Source: WVZL01 sp041862375 (GTDB lineage Bacteria; Acidobacteriota; Aminicenantia; Aminicenantales; Aminicenantaceae). Taken from it: 64,000 nucleotides of DNA. This document shows, piece by piece, positions 17,665-26,279 of this stretch (position 1 is its first letter; each line of letters opens with the position of its first letter). The notes under the pieces were generated by a model. It saw only the letters and a program-made list of their open reading frames with translations. It was not told the DNA's origin and did not search any database. The position numbers were made by a program, and so were the translations under genes. Location of the stretch: assembly GCA_041862375.1 (NCBI GenBank), contig JBGVTE010000050.1, positions 62,001-126,000 of the forward strand. The letters are read 5' to 3'.

Positions 17665-19113
17665 TCATGGGTTAGAGATGATTTCTTGGTTTGATTTCTT
17701 TTTCCAATAAAGAAAAGCTGGAATGCCTATGAAGAGAATAATTAATCCCACTGCGGATTTTAATGGCTGTGCCCAAACGGTGTTAAAAAAGACGGCCAAG
17801 TTTATCACTACAAAGAGGAGAGGAATAAGAGGATAGCCCCAGGTTTTATAAGGTCTTCTTTTATTAGGCTGCTTGAAACGGAGGATTATTACAGCAAGTC
17901 CAGTGGCAGCAAAGAATAAGATCAGTGCAAAAACAACGTATTCGAAAAGTGCTTGGTAAGTCCCAGAGAGACAGAGGAGCGATGACCACAGAGCTTGGAC
18001 TATAATGGATTTTGTCGGAACACGATAGCGGGGATGGATATAGGCCATACTTCGGAAAAAGGACCTGTCTTCAGCCATTGCATAATATACCCTAGGCCCG
18101 TAAAGTATGGAAGCGCTTAGGCACCCAAAGATCGAGACCATTATCGTAGCTGATATAAGAAGTGTTGCCTTTGGACCGAAGAGATTTGTTGAAGCTAGCT
18201 CTCCAATCCTGGCTACACCTTTCATGTCCTCAACAGAGAGTGCCATAACATAGACAAGATTAACCAGACAATAAATAAGAGTTACGCTGAGAGTTCCCAG
18301 GATTAGCCCCAGAGGAATATTTCTTTCTGGTTTTTTTACTTCTTCAGCCGTGCAGTTCACTGCGTACCAGCCGTCATAGGTCCAGAAAACAGCGATGAGG
18401 GCAAATCCGAAGAGCTTTAATATGTTCATGTTGAAGGAAGATTCAATTGTGAATGATGAACTAAGATTCACAGAACCTGAGTGCTTTCCGAGAGCTAATC
18501 CAAAGATTACTATTATGGCCACAGAAGCAATTCTCAAGAAAGTGAATAAATTCTGAACAGTAATTCCACCCTTAATACCAAAATAATTCACCGCAGAGAG
18601 GAATATAATTGAAGCTACAGCAACAAGCTGACCCGAGGATAAAGATAAATTAAAGTTTGATATGTTTAAATTTAGAAGGTAAGTTTTAGTCGAGAGAGAA
18701 GGAATAAAATAGCCAAAATACTCTGCAAAACCAACTGCCAAAGCAGCTATTCCTCCAGCTTCTATTACCCAAAAAAATCCCCAACCATAAAAGAATCCCG
18801 CCCACTGTCCGTAAGCTTCGCGAAGATACACATACTGCCCACCGGCCCTGGGAAACATAGCACCCAATTCAGCAAAAGAGAGCGCTCCACACAGAGTGAT
18901 AAACCCACCCACTGGCCAAACGAGAAGAATTAAGACAGGGGAAGGGAGGTATTCAGCAATAAAACCTGTGGTCATGAATATACCTGACCCAACAACAGCA
19001 CCGATAACCAGAAAGGTTGAATCGAGAAGATTCAGTTTTCTTAAAAGCTGAGGTTTTTTGTGAGATGAGCTATTGACAGTGGGAAAGAAAGAAGGAGAGT
19101 TTCCTTTTTTCAG
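17665..19113 (-). CDS. APC-family amino-acid/amine permease with probable CTG start
   Basis: Twelve-helix importer of the amino acid-polyamine-organocation superfamily. The first ATG (18975) falls inside helix 1, just after GAVVGSGIF, a motif needed for substrate binding. The frame is open a further 46 codons upstream to CTG at 19111-19113, which has AAAGGAG 9 nt before it; an in-frame TGA lies just beyond, and no ATG, GTG or TTG occurs between. With CTG the protein is 482 aa, normal for the family. It sits between two UroD-fold methyltransferases, suggesting that it imports the methylated amino compound used by the cluster. Confidence 0.85.
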   Translation of the reverse strand: MKKGNSPSFFPTVNSSSHKKPQLLRKLNLLDSTFLVIGAVVGSGIFMTTGFIAEYLPSPVLILLVWPVGGFITLCGALSFAELGAMFPRAGGQYVYLREAYGQWAGFFYGWGFFWVIEAGGIAALAVGFAEYFGYFIPSLSTKTYLLNLNISNFNLSLSSGQLVAVASIIFLSAVNYFGIKGGITVQNLFTFLRIASVAIIVIFGLALGKHSGSVNLSSSFTIESSFNMNILKLFGFALIAVFWTYDGWYAVNCTAEEVKKPERNIPLGLILGTLSVTLIYCLVNLVYVMALSVEDMKGVARIGELASTNLFGPKATLLISATIMVSIFGCLSASILYGPRVYYAMAEDRSFFRSMAYIHPRYRVPTKSIIVQALWSSLLCLSGTYQALFEYVVFALILFFAATGLAVIILRFKQPNKRRPYKTWGYPLIPLLFVVINLAVFFNTVWAQPLKSAVGLIILFIGIPAFLYWKKKSNQEIISNP

Positions 19114-19156
19114 AGCTTGAATCTCCTTTCAATAACGAAAATGTATTAATTCATTC

Positions 19157-20305
19157 TTAGTAATGTCCGTACCTATTCGCAGCTTCAATCATTGCTCTGA
19201 CGTTTTCAGGATTGGCGTTCCAGGGTGTTTCACATTCAGTTCCAAGAATGTAACCACCACCTTCAGCGCAATCCTCTATTAATTTTTTACAATATTTGTC
19301 TACCTCTTCAGGAGTTCCATAGACGAGAAGAGAAGAAGGGACATTTCCATGAATGCAGACTTTATCTCCCAAAATTTCTTTTGCCTTTTTCATATCTGTT
19401 TTTTCAAAGTCTATACACACTTTTCCTGGGGGTAAGCTTTTAGTTATATCCCTGATAGTTTCCAAGTGTGGAGTTAGGTCATTGTCCCAGTGATTATATA
19501 CCTTGAACCCTCGCTTTACCCACGTATCGACTGCCTTTTTAGCGTAAGGCCAGTAAAACTCGTTAAAGATTCGTGGAGGCATTCCTGGGGGGCCGCCGTT
19601 AATGAAGAATATTACCTCTGCTCCTGGGACTTCTCCTGCACCCATAGTCATTGCTTGCTGCATGGCTCGGGTGATTTCATACTCAAGAAGGAATTCACAC
19701 ATCTCTTTTACTTTCTCTGGCCTTTCGAAGATATCTTCAGTGAGCTGAGAAATTCCTCGGTAATACTGGAGCAAGTCAAGAGGATGACACGCTCTTCCAC
19801 CCATGAGTAGAGGGACCTCATACTCTTCGACGTATTTTCTCCACGCTTGGGCATAAATACTTGGGTACTCAAATTCATAGAAGAGGAACTCATCTATGCT
19901 TCGCTCAAAGACATCCTTGCATATCTTTTTGTTAAAGAGTATTGTTGAAAATCCCCTTTCCATGACGTCTTCGTAGTCCTCGATTATGCATTTCTCGAAG
20001 AAACTGGGGATGTTACCCTGGGGTGGAAAGTGATCTTCGATTCTCCAATCAAGAGTAGCTTGATCCCATCCAGATTTTCCTAAGATGGAGAAGTGGTCAA
20101 GAGTTGTTATGTTTGGGTCTACGTTATCTCCGATTATATCGCTACATTTTATCGTTGCGCGAATGAGCTTCTCGGGGCAAGTAAACATTTCCTTGATTGT
20201 AATACCCCCGAGATAAGCTATTATGTAGCAGTTTATTGGAGTAACTGGAACTCTATCAGGTTCTTTGAGGTTCCATGCTGCTTCCAGCCGCTCATATCTC
20301 GTCAT
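19157..20305 (-). CDS. UroD-fold corrinoid methyltransferase (MtaA/MtoB-like), paralogue 2
   Basis: 382-aa paralogue of the 16427-17599 product, alignable along its whole length (TRYERLEAAWNLKEPDRVPVTPINCY; SGWDQATLDWRIED; GAGEVPGAE; CETPWNANPENV). The expected HxC zinc pair reads HWDND; the C-terminal Cys (C358) is present. It starts 15 nt after the corrinoid protein, the natural partner. By analogy with MtoB and MtaA one paralogue may take the methyl from the substrate and the other pass it on, but no activity can be assigned from sequence. Confidence 0.82.
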   Translation of the reverse strand: MTRYERLEAAWNLKEPDRVPVTPINCYIIAYLGGITIKEMFTCPEKLIRATIKCSDIIGDNVDPNITTLDHFSILGKSGWDQATLDWRIEDHFPPQGNIPSFFEKCIIEDYEDVMERGFSTILFNKKICKDVFERSIDEFLFYEFEYPSIYAQAWRKYVEEYEVPLLMGGRACHPLDLLQYYRGISQLTEDIFERPEKVKEMCEFLLEYEITRAMQQAMTMGAGEVPGAEVIFFINGGPPGMPPRIFNEFYWPYAKKAVDTWVKRGFKVYNHWDNDLTPHLETIRDITKSLPPGKVCIDFEKTDMKKAKEILGDKVCIHGNVPSSLLVYGTPEEVDKYCKKLIEDCAEGGGYILGTECETPWNANPENVRAMIEAANRYGHY

Positions 20306-20320
20306 GGTTTTTTTAATATT

Positions 20321-20965
20321 TTATGAATTGCTGGTTAATCTCTCCACCCAATCTTTGATGACTTTAACACCTTCATTCGCACTTAAGGCTGTATAATCTG
20401 CCCCTATAACACTTTTTTCGACTTCTCCAACGATTCCCCCTCCAACTATCACTTTAACTCCTTTTCTCAGGCCCGCCTTTTCTATACCTCTTATTGTTTG
20501 GTGCATGACCGGAATCGAAGTGGTAAGAAGCCCAGACATCCCCACAACCTGAGGGTTGTCCTTTTTTGTTTTTTCGACAAAAACGTGGATTGGAACGTCT
20601 ACACCAAGATCTATGACTTCAAATCCAACGCATTGAAGCAGACTCACAACGATACTCTTTCCGAGGTCGTGAACGTCGCCGGCAACTGTCCCGATCAGAA
20701 CCTTACCTTTACAGAGGGTGTGTCCATGGCAAGCTTTTATCTTGGGATCAATCAGAGATGCTGCTTCTTTGAAAATCTGCGCAGCCCTCATCAATTCCAT
20801 CAGGAAATAATTTCCCTTATCATATTCATCCCCTATGCGTTCCAACCCTAGGCGGGCTTCTTCGATTAACTCTATTGGATCTCTGTTGGCCTTGATCCCA
20901 TCTTCAACTGCTTTTAGAACTCCCTTCTTATCGAGAGCTGCTATAGCGGAGATTAGGTTTTCCAC
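20321..20965 (-). CDS. Methyltransferase cognate corrinoid protein (MtaC/MtbC-like)
   Basis: Carries the methyl group on a cob(I)alamin cofactor. About 214 aa: four-helix cap (SAIAALDKKGVLKAVEDG; YDKGNYFLMELMRAA) then the B12-binding Rossmann domain with GDVHDLGKSIV (D97, H99, G102; His is the lower cobalt ligand), the VGMSGLLTTS loop and VIVGGG. An ATG at 21013 exists in frame, but I place the start at GTG 20965 because AAGGAGA sits 8 nt upstream and this trims residues the family lacks. It overlaps the 64-aa gene by 13 nt and precedes a UroD-fold methyltransferase. Confidence 0.88.
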   Translation of the reverse strand: MENLISAIAALDKKGVLKAVEDGIKANRDPIELIEEARLGLERIGDEYDKGNYFLMELMRAAQIFKEAASLIDPKIKACHGHTLCKGKVLIGTVAGDVHDLGKSIVVSLLQCVGFEVIDLGVDVPIHVFVEKTKKDNPQVVGMSGLLTTSIPVMHQTIRGIEKAGLRKGVKVIVGGGIVGEVEKSVIGADYTALSANEGVKVIKDWVERLTSNS

Positions 20966-21147
20966 GGTTCTTCTCCTTTCTTCCATAAGATCTTCAGAAG
21001 AAGAAAACTCCATGGAGCATATTTAAGCATTTTATCTGCATACTTACCAAAGAGCCACTTAGCAGCAACTCTATTGATTTCTTCATCATTGGGTGGATTT
21101 AATCCACGCTTAGTTTCCTCTAGTATGCGTCTTATGCCTTCCTTCAT
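20953..21147 (-). CDS. 64-aa protein heading the corrinoid operon, unknown
   Basis: Short gene with AAAGGAG about 11 nt before its ATG; the stop overlaps the corrinoid protein start, so it is translated ahead of it. The product is basic, with helical segments EGIRRILEETKRGLNPP and NRVAAKWLFGKYADKML, ending in a hydrophobic-aromatic PWSFLLLKILWKK segment. I do not recognise a family. Position suggests a small accessory of the methyltransferase system or a membrane-tethering peptide. Confidence 0.6.
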   Translation of the reverse strand: MKEGIRRILEETKRGLNPPNDEEINRVAAKWLFGKYADKMLKYAPWSFLLLKILWKKGEEPWKT

Positions 21148-21204
21148 TTTTTATTACTCTCCTTTAGAAATCTCTGGGGAAAATGAAGCGTTACTTTGTT
21201 TAGT

Positions 21205-21915
21205 TTATCTTATGGCTTGAAATATTAATAGCCCGATTGCAATGTTGAATATGCTTTTCAAGAGCCAAAATCCATAGGAGATTAAGAGAGCTTTTTTTAG
21301 TTCAATCTTAAAGATACAAGAAAGACCATAGCTTAAAATGCCAAAAAGCCAGAGCTGGAAAAAGTCGATTTGGCTTAAAATAGTATAGGCAGGAGAGCCT
21401 ACCTCTAAGTGGGGATAAAAGAGAGCAAAACTTGTTGTAATCTCTGCAAGAGATTTACGGGTTAGGGCCAAGATAAGACGTACTCCATTGCCCAGAATTT
21501 TGTCGATGAAATTAGCATGGAGGAGAGCAGAGAAAACCTGGATAAATCTTCCTTCTGTGGAACTGAGACGTCCTAAAGCAAAAATAAATAAGCTCGAGAT
21601 GAGAATGCTGATAAGAAAGCCCAAAGGGGCGAAGATAAAGAATTGAATAATTAACGTCACGTTTGAAGGATTTTTAATGCTCTCAATCCTTTGATTGTAT
21701 CTTTCTTCGCCCATCCTTTCTTGTAGCCTAACCTCGTTGTTTTCCATAAATTTGAGGCTGTCGCTTCGGGCATAGGGAGATGTGATATATGAGAACAAAA
21801 TTATAAAGATAAGTAGAAGGATGAGGGTATCAAGCCAAATTGGTTGTTCTGATATGCCTTTAAAAGTAAATTGGGGATTGAAAAATACACCTTGAAGGCG
21901 TTGAAAAAAACTCAT
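21205..21915 (-). CDS. Yip1-domain membrane protein
   Basis: 236-aa protein with about five membrane helices and a FFNPQFTFKGI N-terminal segment typical of bacterial Yip1-family proteins (the family's Pxxxf motif followed by a large-loop and TM block). Starts inside the last codons of the ABC ATPase (ATGA overlap), so it belongs to the HlyD-ABC operon and occupies the slot where an FtsX/MacB-type permease normally lies. Function unknown. Confidence 0.75.
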   Translation of the reverse strand: MSFFQRLQGVFFNPQFTFKGISEQPIWLDTLILLLIFIILFSYITSPYARSDSLKFMENNEVRLQERMGEERYNQRIESIKNPSNVTLIIQFFIFAPLGFLISILISSLFIFALGRLSSTEGRFIQVFSALLHANFIDKILGNGVRLILALTRKSLAEITTSFALFYPHLEVGSPAYTILSQIDFFQLWLFGILSYGLSCIFKIELKKALLISYGFWLLKSIFNIAIGLLIFQAIR

Positions 21916-22622
21916 CCAATCTGTTCCTTTTTTTCCTCTCTTTCTATCATTCCATCTCGCAGATAGATGATTCTATGGGAATATTGAGCGATATCATCGT
22001 CGTGCGTAACTATGATAATCGTGTTCCCCTCTGAATGGATTTTTTGAAAAAGTTTAAGGATTTCTTGACCTGTAGTAGAGTCAAGATTTCCGGTAGGCTC
22101 GTCTGCCAGGAGAATGGAAGGTTCGTTAACAAGGGCCCGAGCTATGGCAACTCTTTGCCTTTCTCCTCCGGAGAGCTCAGCCGGTCTGTGGTTCATCCTT
22201 TCCGCCATTTCCACCATTTTCAGGGCCTTTCGTGTTTTTTCCTCTCTTTCTTTCTTTTGTGTCCCTTTGTAGATGAGCGGAAGTTCCACATTATGAAAAG
22301 CTGTAGCTCGGGGAAGAAGGTTAAATACTTGAAAAACAAAGCCAATCTCACGGTTGCGAATGTAAGCAAGTTCATTTTCATTCATAGAACTTACAAGTTT
22401 CCCTTTGAGATGGTATTTTCCTTCTGTGGGAGTGTCGAGGCATCCAATGAGGTTCATGAGAGTTGATTTCCCAGATCCTGAAGGCCCCATTATGGCTACG
22501 AATTCGTTCTGAGATATGGTGAGAGTAACTCCTCTGAGAGCTTTTACTTCTTGTGTTCCTAGCTGAAAAATTTTCCAGAGGTTCTCTACAGATATGATAA
22601 GATTATTTTTAAATTCTCTCAT
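21912..22622 (-). CDS. ABC transporter ATPase (MacB/LolD-type)
   Basis: 236-aa nucleotide-binding subunit of the LolD/MacB/FtsE class. Walker A GPSGSGKST (46-54), Q-loop region GFVFQVFNLLPRATAFHNVE (94-113), signature LSGGERQ (150-156), Walker B LLADEPT (171-177), and H-loop THDDD. Its start overlaps the HlyD adaptor stop by 4 nt. No permease with an FtsX domain is encoded downstream; a Yip1 protein follows instead. Confidence 0.93.
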   Translation of the reverse strand: MREFKNNLIISVENLWKIFQLGTQEVKALRGVTLTISQNEFVAIMGPSGSGKSTLMNLIGCLDTPTEGKYHLKGKLVSSMNENELAYIRNREIGFVFQVFNLLPRATAFHNVELPLIYKGTQKKEREEKTRKALKMVEMAERMNHRPAELSGGERQRVAIARALVNEPSILLADEPTGNLDSTTGQEILKLFQKIHSEGNTIIIVTHDDDIAQYSHRIIYLRDGMIEREEKKEQIG

Positions 22623-23848
22623 TCTTCTACTCTTTTCTTTTCATCCGGCTTGATCAAGGAATTTTCTTTTAGCTGGCGAAGAGAATTGTAAGGGCCGACT
22701 ACAATTTGTTGATCTTCTTCTAGGCCTTCGGCTATCTCTATCATCATCTCACCCATAATCCCCTTTTTCACAGGGATAAATTTAACTCTATCTTCCTGAA
22801 CTACATAAACTCCTTCCTCTTCTTCATCCTTTTTTTCTTTCTCTTCTTCATCTTTTTCCCTCAAGACTATAGCTGAGATAGGAACTGCAAGGACATCTTT
22901 TTTTTCAGCAATTATGATATCAGCTGAGGCAGAAAGGCCTGGTTTTAGTTTTTCCGGAGGGTTTTCAAGCGTAATGACAACTTTAAAATCCTTGGATTCT
23001 TGGCTAGCAGTTATTTTTTGAATAGCAGAGCTTCCTATTTCAGTTACTTTCCCTTTTATTGTTTGCTCAGGAAATGCATCTACTCTCACCTCAGCCTCAT
23101 GGCCGATTTGAACGCCAATAACATCAATTTCATCTACTTCGACCTCAATTTCCATAACAGAGAGGTCAGCAATAGTCATCAGTATAGTGCCTGGATTATT
23201 CATGGTCCCTATCATAGCTACTTCTCCTTCTTCTACTCTAAGGCTTGTGATTATTCCATCTATAGGAGAGTAGTAGACTGTTTTGCTCAGATTGTCGAGA
23301 GTGCTATGGAGTGAAGCCTTGGCTTGATCAATCTGGTTAAAAATAGCTTTATATTGAGCATCTGATATTTCATACTGAGCTTTGGCAGCTTCTAACTGTT
23401 CTTTTGAGATAAGTTGTTCCTCATAGAGCTTTTTTTGCCTTTCATAGAAATTTTTATCTTTCCTCAGTATTGCATCAGCTTTAATGAGTTCAGCCTGAAA
23501 GGAACGTATGAGAGCACGGTCCCGATCTGCGTTAGCTTCGTATTGAGTTGAATCAAGTTTAAGAAGAAAATTGTTTTCTTTTACTTCTTGTCCCTCCTCA
23601 ACGCCTATTTTGACAATCCTTCCTGGCACATGAGCGCTTATGTTAACATTCTTTCTTGGTTTAACCTCTCCTGAAGCAGAGATGGTGGAAGTAAGGTCTT
23701 GCTTTTTAACATATTCAACAGTGACCTTTATTGCTTTTTCTCTTTGAGCTTGAAGGTTAAAGAATATAATTACGGCAATAATGATTACTACAGAGAAGAT
23801 AATAATAAGTTTCTTTCGCTTTCGGAAAAAGCCTCTTTTTTCCTTCAT
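22619..23848 (-). CDS. HlyD/MacA-type membrane-fusion (adaptor) protein
   Basis: 409-aa periplasmic adaptor anchored by one N-terminal helix (about 14-31, after RKRKK). Contains the lipoyl-like halves (ISAHVPGRIVKIGVEEGQEVKENNFLLKLD and SPIDGIITSLRVEEGEVA) flanking a coiled coil (about 85-185), then beta-barrel and membrane-proximal domains. An acidic run (EEKEKKDEEEEG) lies around residue 335. First gene of the operon with the ABC ATPase and Yip1 protein; together these suggest export or envelope extraction. Confidence 0.9.
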   Translation of the reverse strand: MKEKRGFFRKRKKLIIIFSVVIIIAVIIFFNLQAQREKAIKVTVEYVKKQDLTSTISASGEVKPRKNVNISAHVPGRIVKIGVEEGQEVKENNFLLKLDSTQYEANADRDRALIRSFQAELIKADAILRKDKNFYERQKKLYEEQLISKEQLEAAKAQYEISDAQYKAIFNQIDQAKASLHSTLDNLSKTVYYSPIDGIITSLRVEEGEVAMIGTMNNPGTILMTIADLSVMEIEVEVDEIDVIGVQIGHEAEVRVDAFPEQTIKGKVTEIGSSAIQKITASQESKDFKVVITLENPPEKLKPGLSASADIIIAEKKDVLAVPISAIVLREKDEEEKEKKDEEEEGVYVVQEDRVKFIPVKKGIMGEMMIEIAEGLEEDQQIVVGPYNSLRQLKENSLIKPDEKKRVEE

Positions 23849-24049
23849 TTCAATCTCTTCTATGTTTAATTATATTACATATTACGGTCTAAAAAGCAAA
23901 AAGTTTATGTCAGTTGTTCTTTATTCAGGCTAAACCTGAACGGGAACGAGTCCATTCCCATAGACCCTTTCGTGATGAGCAACTTTCTGTTATCGCGGAA
24001 TAGAGATTTCTCCAAATTATGTAGATTTGATAGCATATAAAATCAAGGG

Positions 24050-24078
24050 TTGCTTGAGAAGCAAAGTGCTGGTAATAT
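24050..24078 (+). promoter_or_regulatory. Possible promoter for the suhB-like gene
   Basis: TTGCTT (24050-24055), 17 nt, TAATAT (24073-24078), followed after 9 nt by the ATG at 24088. A good Shine-Dalgarno (GGAGG, 24080-24084) lies in that 9-nt gap, so if this promoter is real the start site would fall at the edge of the ribosome-binding site; one of the two signals may be fortuitous. Confidence 0.35.
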
Positions 24079-24087
24079 TGGAGGACA

Positions 24088-24873
24088 ATGGAAAAATTCC
24101 TAAAAGTTGCTAAAGAGGCTGCTCTAGAGTCAGGCCAGATGCTCAAGGAAAATATTCATAAAGAGAGTAAAATAGATTTTAAAGGAGTAATCAATCTTGT
24201 TACCCATTTCGACACCTTATCTCAGAGAATGATATTGGAACGTATCTCCTCCAATTTTCCTGATCACGATTTTTTGGCCGAAGAAGGGCTTTCTAAAAAG
24301 GAAGGAGCTGAATTTCGGTGGCTCATTGATCCCCTGGACGGTACTACTAATTTTGCCCATAGATTCCCTGTATTTTGTGTTTCCATAGCCCTGGAGAAAA
24401 AAGGAGAGGTTGTCCTGGGTGTGGTTTATGATCCTATGAGAGAAGAGATGTTCTGGGCTCTAAAGAGTGGAGGAGCGCTTCTTAACGGAAAAAGGATAAG
24501 TGTATCCGCAGTTGATGACTTGGATAAAAGTCTCGTAGCTACAGGATTTCCCTATGATATTCGGGAAAGCAAAGTAAATAATATAGACCATTTTAACAAT
24601 TTCGCAATTCGAGTCCAAGCAATTCGCCGTTGCGGTTCAGCAGCAATCGATCTCTGCTATGTAGCCTGTGGAAGGTTTGATGGATATTGGGAACTGAAGC
24701 TTAATCCTTGGGATGTTGCTGCCGGCGTTTTAATTGCAGAAGAAGCAGGAGGACTAATTTCTGATTTTCAAAACAGAGAATACAGCATATTTGGAGTTGA
24801 AATTTTAGCAACGAATGGGCTGATTCACCAACAGATGTTAGATGTCTTGACACTGGGAAAGAGTGGAGAGTGA
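24088..24873 (+). CDS. Inositol-monophosphatase family phosphatase (SuhB-like)
   Basis: Mg2+-dependent sugar/inositol phosphatase, cytoplasmic, 261 aa. Metal site residues: AEEG (64-67), DPLDGTTNF (81-89), and WDVAAG (about 208-213). Start ATG has GGAGG 3 nt upstream. The stop overlaps the GTG of the M48-like lipoprotein gene, so the two are coupled. Could be inositol-1-phosphatase, fructose-1,6-bisphosphatase or NADP phosphatase; the family does not tell. Confidence 0.9.
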   Translation: MEKFLKVAKEAALESGQMLKENIHKESKIDFKGVINLVTHFDTLSQRMILERISSNFPDHDFLAEEGLSKKEGAEFRWLIDPLDGTTNFAHRFPVFCVSIALEKKGEVVLGVVYDPMREEMFWALKSGGALLNGKRISVSAVDDLDKSLVATGFPYDIRESKVNNIDHFNNFAIRVQAIRRCGSAAIDLCYVACGRFDGYWELKLNPWDVAAGVLIAEEAGGLISDFQNREYSIFGVEILATNGLIHQQMLDVLTLGKSGE

Positions 24874-26276
24874 AATTGAATGAGGAGAGCCGGGAAATTA
24901 AAGAAATAAGCAGAAAACCCAGGATAAAGCTCACGTCAGAATTTTCTTTCTTTTGTTTCTGCATTCCACTTTTCTTGCTGTTTGTTATCTATTCAATACT
25001 CTTCTTTTCAAGCTGTGCTCCTGCAAGAAGGCCATTTCCAGCAAAAGAGGAGGTTGTTTCCGTGGAGGGATTTGACTTAATTCCTAAAATCGAAGAAATC
25101 TATTACAGTCAAAAAATAGTCTCTGATATAGAAAAAAAAGTCAAGGTTGTTGAGAATGAATTCTCAGAAAAATACATTAATGGACTTGGAGATAGAATCG
25201 TTGGCCGAACTCATTTTCGCTCTCTTGTTGAAGGATACGATTGGTCTTTTCAAATTATTGATTCTAAGGATATTAATATATTTACGACTTTAGGCGGGAA
25301 AATTTATATCTCACGCGCTCTGGTTGAACTCGCAGAATCAGAATCAGAACTGGCAGGAATATTGGCTTTCGAGATAGGACATGTTATGGCGAGGCATATT
25401 CCTCAGCATCTCTCCCAGAAAGCAGTAGTTCAAGGTATAATTTTACCAGGGGAGATGGTAAGGGGCGAGCGAGGCTTAAGGGATTTGTATCAGATTTTTG
25501 AGGCAGAGGGCGGAGTGTTAAATTACTTTGCAAACCTTACCTATTATCCTGATGAGATTAAGGAAGCAGATAAGTTTGCTGCCCATAATTTAAATGATGC
25601 GGGTTTCGATCCGCGAGGTTCATTGAATTTTATAAAAAGAATCTTGAAAGATGAAATAAAAAAAGAGTTTGTTCTCTGGATCAAGAGGAATCCTTGGACT
25701 CAGAAAAGAGAGAAGCGTGTGTTAGACCTTATAAATTCATTTCCTTCCTTCTTAATTTCCGAAGACAATACTATGTTTTTAAATCTTAAGGCTCGACTCC
25801 GAGCTATTTCTCCCCCCTCGATAAAGAAAGAAGAGCCTATTATTCCAGAATACAAAACAGCTAATTTCGTGAGGATACCGGGAGATGTTGCCTGGACGGA
25901 TACTGCGCTCGATGTTGTGGAAGGCCAGGAAATTTATTTTCAATCCTCAGGAGTAATTTCTCTTCAGAAGGGCAACCCTATTGCCCAGTGTGGCCCGGAT
26001 GGTTATGATCGCAAAACCATGCAACAGCCCATTTCAGATAGAAACATAGGAGCTTTAATCGGGAAGATTGTTCAACTTGTATCCATAGAGATCAATGAGG
26101 AGACAGGTGAGGAAATTCGTAATGAAATCATCAAATATTTTTTTATCGGTTCTGAAAACAAGATGAGAATGAGTATTAGCGGTCGTATGTTTCTCGGAAT
26201 AAATGAAAACGTTGTTGGTGATAATTCGGGTGAGTTTAAAGTAACTATATATCTCAAGAAAATAAAAGAGAGTTAG
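24870..26276 (+). CDS. M48-like lipoprotein with degenerate HExxH and LecA-like C-terminal domain
   Basis: 468 aa. After about 28 polar residues there is a hydrophobic segment and a lipobox-like LFFSSC, implying an exported lipoprotein. Residues about 60-290 follow the M48 BepA/YfgC peptidase pattern: NGLGDRIV, DSKDINIFTTLGGKIYISRAL, and EADKFAAHNLNDAGFDP with the third zinc ligand. The catalytic motif, however, reads FEIGH (167-171) rather than HEIGH. Residues about 330-466 (IPGDVAWTDTALDV, a GPDG segment, ALIGKI, FFIGS, SGRMFLGINEN, DNSGEFKVTI) resemble the PA-IL/LecA galactose-binding lectin fold. Start GTG overlaps suhB. Confidence 0.75.
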   Translation: MKLNEESREIKEISRKPRIKLTSEFSFFCFCIPLFLLFVIYSILFFSSCAPARRPFPAKEEVVSVEGFDLIPKIEEIYYSQKIVSDIEKKVKVVENEFSEKYINGLGDRIVGRTHFRSLVEGYDWSFQIIDSKDINIFTTLGGKIYISRALVELAESESELAGILAFEIGHVMARHIPQHLSQKAVVQGIILPGEMVRGERGLRDLYQIFEAEGGVLNYFANLTYYPDEIKEADKFAAHNLNDAGFDPRGSLNFIKRILKDEIKKEFVLWIKRNPWTQKREKRVLDLINSFPSFLISEDNTMFLNLKARLRAISPPSIKKEEPIIPEYKTANFVRIPGDVAWTDTALDVVEGQEIYFQSSGVISLQKGNPIAQCGPDGYDRKTMQQPISDRNIGALIGKIVQLVSIEINEETGEEIRNEIIKYFFIGSENKMRMSISGRMFLGINENVVGDNSGEFKVTIYLKKIKES

Positions 26277-26279
26277 TTA

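Noticed and set aside
20966..21013. ATG at 21013 as start of the corrinoid protein
   Set aside because: It has no ribosome-binding site, while GTG 20965 has AAGGAGA at good distance and fits the usual length.
21148..21204. Cobalamin riboswitch upstream of the corrinoid operon
   Set aside because: The gap is only 57 nt; neither the B12-box nor the needed stems are visible.
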